DNA of 64,000 nt, taken from Paludisphaera soli (GTDB lineage: Bacteria > Planctomycetota > Planctomycetia > Isosphaerales > Isosphaeraceae). The notes beneath the pieces are model-generated. The model worked only from the letters and a program-made list of their open reading frames with translations, did not search any database and had not been told where the DNA came from. Below are positions 61,534-64,000 of the stretch, piece by piece; position 1 is the first letter of the stretch; each line of letters starts with the position of its first letter. Position numbers and translations under genes: made by a program. Location: positions 55,355 through 119,354 of the forward strand of contig NZ_JAALJI010000024.1 in assembly GCF_011064595.1 (NCBI RefSeq), given 5' to 3'.

Positions 61534-62495
61534 GACGCCACCCCCTCGGCCTGCGGCAGCTCGCGCACGCGAAGGTCGGCCGGCCATTCCGCCGGATCGC
61601 CGCCGTGCGAGTCGGTGATATGGCGGTCGAGCCAGCCTTGGTTATGACGCTGGACGAGACCTCGCTTGATCCCGTTCGGCTCGCTCATGTCGGGGCCGGC
61701 GATCGGGTTCGCCCCGAGCTGCTTCACGAACACCGGCGTCCCGGCCGCCCTGCCCTGCTCCACCGTCGAGCGGGCCCACTCGACGTCGAACGGCCGGGCT
61801 TTCCTCCCGCCCTGGTTGCTCTCGCCGCCCACGACGATCCAGGAGACCGGGCCGATCCCGTCCTTGATCCCGGTCAGGCAGTCGTAATGCTCGTCGTAGA
61901 GCAGGAACGAGGGCTTGAGCCGGCGGAAGTCGACCGGCCCCAGCGCGGGCTCGTAGCTGACCCACCGCAGCGCGGCGGGGATCATCCCCATGATCGGGAT
62001 GCGGCGATCGGCGTACTCCTGGTTCTCGATCGAGACGCCGAACCAAACGTTGGCCGGGGGCTTCTCGTCGAGCCAATCCCGCGCGACCGCCATCGCCTCG
62101 TGGCTGGAGCTCGCGATCCGTTCCATGAGCGGGACGAAGTTCTCGGGCCGCTTGGTGAGCAGGAGCCAGTCGATGTTCGGCGTCGCCGCGATCAGCGACA
62201 GGAAGCGCGCCCGCGTAGCCTCCAAATCGGGCCTGTCCTCCAGCCAGTCGCAGAGCGACGGGAAGACCCGATGACGCGTCCCGAGCTTCGCCGCCTTCCG
62301 GTCCCAGCGGCGGGGCGTCTCCCAGTCGGCGTTGATCACGCGAAGGGCGTCCGGCCCCCACTCCCCAAGCACGGCGGGGTTCCGCTTGCTGAGGGCTTCG
62401 GCGTAGCAAAGTTGGCACCCCGGCGAGACCTTGCAGCACCCTCGCCAGCAGCTCCAGGTGTGGTGGCACCAGGCGATCAAACTGTTCTCGGCCAT
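61530..62495 (-). CDS. Phage Gp37/Gp68-like (DUF5131) protein
   Basis: The ATG at 62495 with GGAGG gives 321 residues. CHHTWSCWRGCCKVSPGCQL followed by CYAEALSKR is the Cys-rich start of the Gp37/Gp68 family, which resembles radical-SAM and photolyase-like enzymes of unknown function. NIDWLLLTKRPENFVPLMER, VWFGVSIENQEYADRRIP and SWIVVGGESNQGGRKARPFD complete the pattern. It opens the run of coupled genes ASCH, methylase, peptide and PAPS-reductase-like. Confidence 0.85.
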   Translation of the reverse strand: MAENSLIAWCHHTWSCWRGCCKVSPGCQLCYAEALSKRNPAVLGEWGPDALRVINADWETPRRWDRKAAKLGTRHRVFPSLCDWLEDRPDLEATRARFLSLIAATPNIDWLLLTKRPENFVPLMERIASSSHEAMAVARDWLDEKPPANVWFGVSIENQEYADRRIPIMGMIPAALRWVSYEPALGPVDFRRLKPSFLLYDEHYDCLTGIKDGIGPVSWIVVGGESNQGGRKARPFDVEWARSTVEQGRAAGTPVFVKQLGANPIAGPDMSEPNGIKRGLVQRHNQGWLDRHITDSHGGDPAEWPADLRVRELPQAEGVAS

Positions 62496-62784
62496 CGCTT
62501 CCTCCGTCCTCGGTTGGTCGTGGTTGGTCCTTCGTCGCCGGTCGGGGAGGGCGTTGGCCTGCCCTCCCCTTCCCGTTCCGGCTAGCGGGGCGTTACGCCC
62601 GGCGGTGCATGGCTCCCCCTTCGTGCGGATTGCACGTCCAGGTGGCCTCCCGAGCCCTTCCCAGGCCCGGCGGTTCCGCGATCGGCTCACGCTCTACAGG
62701 CTGCGGACCTTCCTTCGCCTGGCTCGTCTCAGAGCCATCGCCTGTGGGCCTGCCGGGGCGGGCCGCGGGCGCGGGGCTCGGGCC

Positions 62785-63270
62785 TCATCGCCGGACCTCG
62801 GGCGCTCCCGCCCCGGCCTGGACCCGATCCGCCTCGGGGTGGCCCCAGAGGAACGCGTAGGCGTCCTCGTCGGGGTCGCTGTAGATGTCGCGCTCAAGCC
62901 GGGCCCGCAGGCCCATGGCCGCGAGGAACCGGACGGCGTCCGCGTCGGACTCGCGGACCCACATGGAGAGGAACCGACGCCGATCCCCGTCCACCTTGCC
63001 CCTGAGCTTCTCGAGGATCTTCCGGCCGACGCCGCGGCGGCGGTGCTCGGGGTGGACCGCCAGGCGGTTGACCTGGAGGCAGCCGGGCCGCAGCCGGTAG
63101 ATCGCGAAGCCGACGACCTCGTCCCCGCGCTCGGCGACCAGGCCGATGCAGTTCCGTTCGCGGAGCCGGCGGAGGAACTCGTCCTCGGTCCAGGGCTCGC
63201 GGAGGCCGGCGTCGATCGCGAGCACGGCCGGCAGGTCCCGGCGGATCATCCAGCGGATGTGGAGGTTCAT
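62785..63270 (-). CDS. GNAT-family N-acetyltransferase (RimI-like)
   Basis: The 161-residue product has the GNAT core: IRRDLPAVLAIDAGLREPWT, VVGFAIYRLRPG, VNRLAVHPEHRRRGVGRKIL (acetyl-CoA loop RRRGVG) and MWVRESDADAVRFLAAMGLR. It acetylates an amine on a protein or small molecule. Its start overlaps the stop of the CsrA-fusion gene by one base (TGATG), so they are coupled. Confidence 0.85.
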   Translation of the reverse strand: MNLHIRWMIRRDLPAVLAIDAGLREPWTEDEFLRRLRERNCIGLVAERGDEVVGFAIYRLRPGCLQVNRLAVHPEHRRRGVGRKILEKLRGKVDGDRRRFLSMWVRESDADAVRFLAAMGLRARLERDIYSDPDEDAYAFLWGHPEADRVQAGAGAPEVRR

Positions 63271-63860
63271 CAGGCCGCGTCCCCCTTCTCGGCGAGCCGC
63301 CGGCCGAGGCACCCGAGCCGGACCAGCGCCCGCTCGATCGAGGCCTTCGCCCCGCCGACGTCGGAGGCGGGCCCGGCGTCCAGGTCCCGCAGGGCCCGGC
63401 CCATCTCCGCGTTCAGGTCGGCGAGCCGATCGGACCAGGACGAGACCTGACGCGGGAGGCCGGCGTCGGCCGGCGGGCAGTCGGGGCACGGCTCGTCGCG
63501 ACGCCAGGACCCGCAGTCGGGGCACTTCGCCACGCCGATCGACGCGAGCCGGCCGAGCACGTCGGCGAGCCTCGCGCCGGGGTGGATCGCGGGCAGCACC
63601 GCCCCCAGGTCCACCGTCGAGTGCAGGAGCCGGTCGGCGAGCATCCCGAGCTGGCCGTCCGTCAGGGCGAGGACGGGCGAGTTCGACCGCCCCTCGCGGA
63701 TCCGCTTCCGGTGGATCTCCTCGCGATCGATCACGACGTTCTTGGGGGCGTCGAAGGCGAGCCGGACCTTCCCGCCGTCGACCCACGCGACCTCCAGGAC
63801 GATGCGGCCGCCGTCGATCATCACCCGCTCGCCGCGCACCCTCGTCAGCGCCAACGCCAT
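63270..63860 (-). CDS. CsrA-like domain fused to a zinc-ribbon-containing C-terminus
   Basis: The 196-residue protein begins with MALALTRVRGERVMIDGGRI, then KVRLAFDAPKNVVIDREEIH, which lines up with CsrA (strand 1 with L-T-R, strand 5 with D-A-P and the RNA-contacting R-E-E-I). CsrA proteins are about 60 residues long; here ~135 more follow. The added part has a helical segment (LTDGQLGMLADRLLHSTVDL), four Cys as CPDC (113-116) and CPDC (125-128), likely a zinc ribbon, and a C-terminal helical bundle. It should bind mRNA. The gene sits between coupled phage genes. Confidence 0.75.
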   Translation of the reverse strand: MALALTRVRGERVMIDGGRIVLEVAWVDGGKVRLAFDAPKNVVIDREEIHRKRIREGRSNSPVLALTDGQLGMLADRLLHSTVDLGAVLPAIHPGARLADVLGRLASIGVAKCPDCGSWRRDEPCPDCPPADAGLPRQVSSWSDRLADLNAEMGRALRDLDAGPASDVGGAKASIERALVRLGCLGRRLAEKGDAA

Positions 63861-63861
63861 C

Positions 63862-64000
63862 TCAGCCTCCCTCTTCCATGCTGGATCCGATCGAGGCGCC
63901 CTCGGCCTCCCACGACACCGCGAGCCGCGCCCTGGCGACGGCCTGGACGACCTCTTCGCGCTCGTCGGGGGCCATCTCCTCCCACTGGTCGACCGGGAAT
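63862..64000 (-). CDS. C-terminus of an acidic phage-type protein (partial)
   Basis: The last 45 codons of a gene that enters from the right edge read DQWEEMAPDEREEVVQAVAR followed by an acidic tail, stopping one base before the CsrA-fusion start. The frame is open to the edge. No family can be named. Confidence 0.5.
   Translation of the reverse strand, partial: FPVDQWEEMAPDEREEVVQAVARARLAVSWEAEGASIGSSMEEGG

Noticed and set aside
1..64000. CRISPR arrays, rRNA genes or retron-like RNAs
   Set aside because: I found no regularly spaced repeats, no rRNA sequence and no reverse transcriptase on either strand.

Overview
The window is high-GC bacterial DNA that most resembles a planctomycete, probably of the Isosphaeraceae type. 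The main signs are a very large PVC-type dehydrogenase/cytochrome c protein, a DUF1580-like protein, 'MRxxVRRL' membrane-anchored small proteins, and planctomycete-style intergenic palindromes. I made no database comparison, so the taxon is inferred.

Layout. 1-794 is the start of a secreted glycoside-hydrolase-like gene that leaves the left edge. 885-957 is an intact tRNA-Ala(CGC). The 3' half of this tRNA recurs at 17669 and 24748, which marks two integrative elements inserted head to tail. Element 1 (917-17668) carries a frameshifted tyrosine integrase, several phage or plasmid-like genes (family A DNA polymerase, terminase small subunits, DUF1580-like, DUF5681-like), many of them broken, and an intact czcB-czcA-czcC heavy-metal efflux cassette. 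Element 2 (17669-24747) starts with a copy of the first ~70 bases of the same integrase, cut by an IS5-like insertion sequence. It carries kaiC, kaiB, a HlyD-like gene with a kinase-like leader, and a cellulose-synthase-like glycosyltransferase.

24949-46309 looks like stable chromosome. It holds a 1375-residue PVC-type dehydrogenase/cytochrome c/ThuA protein, two paralogous SnoaL-HTH fusion regulators, a Tat-exported sugar isomerase-like protein, and a nitrate assimilation locus. That locus consists of a sensor kinase with a NarX/PilJ-like sensor, a FixJ-like regulator, a fused FeS/membrane anchor subunit, molybdenum nitrate reductase, a NirB-NirD fusion, a NarK-like transporter, uroporphyrinogen-III synthase, a PAP-phosphatase-like enzyme and a molybdenum-carrier-like protein. 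Together these would import nitrate, reduce it to ammonium and supply siroheme.

46266-54788 is on the minus strand: two small proteins, an MFS exporter and a second CzcABC system in the order A-B-C. A tRNA-Val(TAC) follows. 55.4-57.0 kb is a visibly AT-richer island encoding a membrane-linked GTPase with an in-frame amber codon and a tail-anchored partner. From 57.2 kb to the right edge lies a compact phage-type block, almost all on the minus strand: a CsrA-zinc-ribbon fusion, a GNAT acetyltransferase, a Gp37/Gp68 (DUF5131) protein, an ASCH protein, an N4-type DNA methyltransferase, a PAPS-reductase/DndC-like protein and small genes. Many of these are coupled by 1-4 base overlaps.
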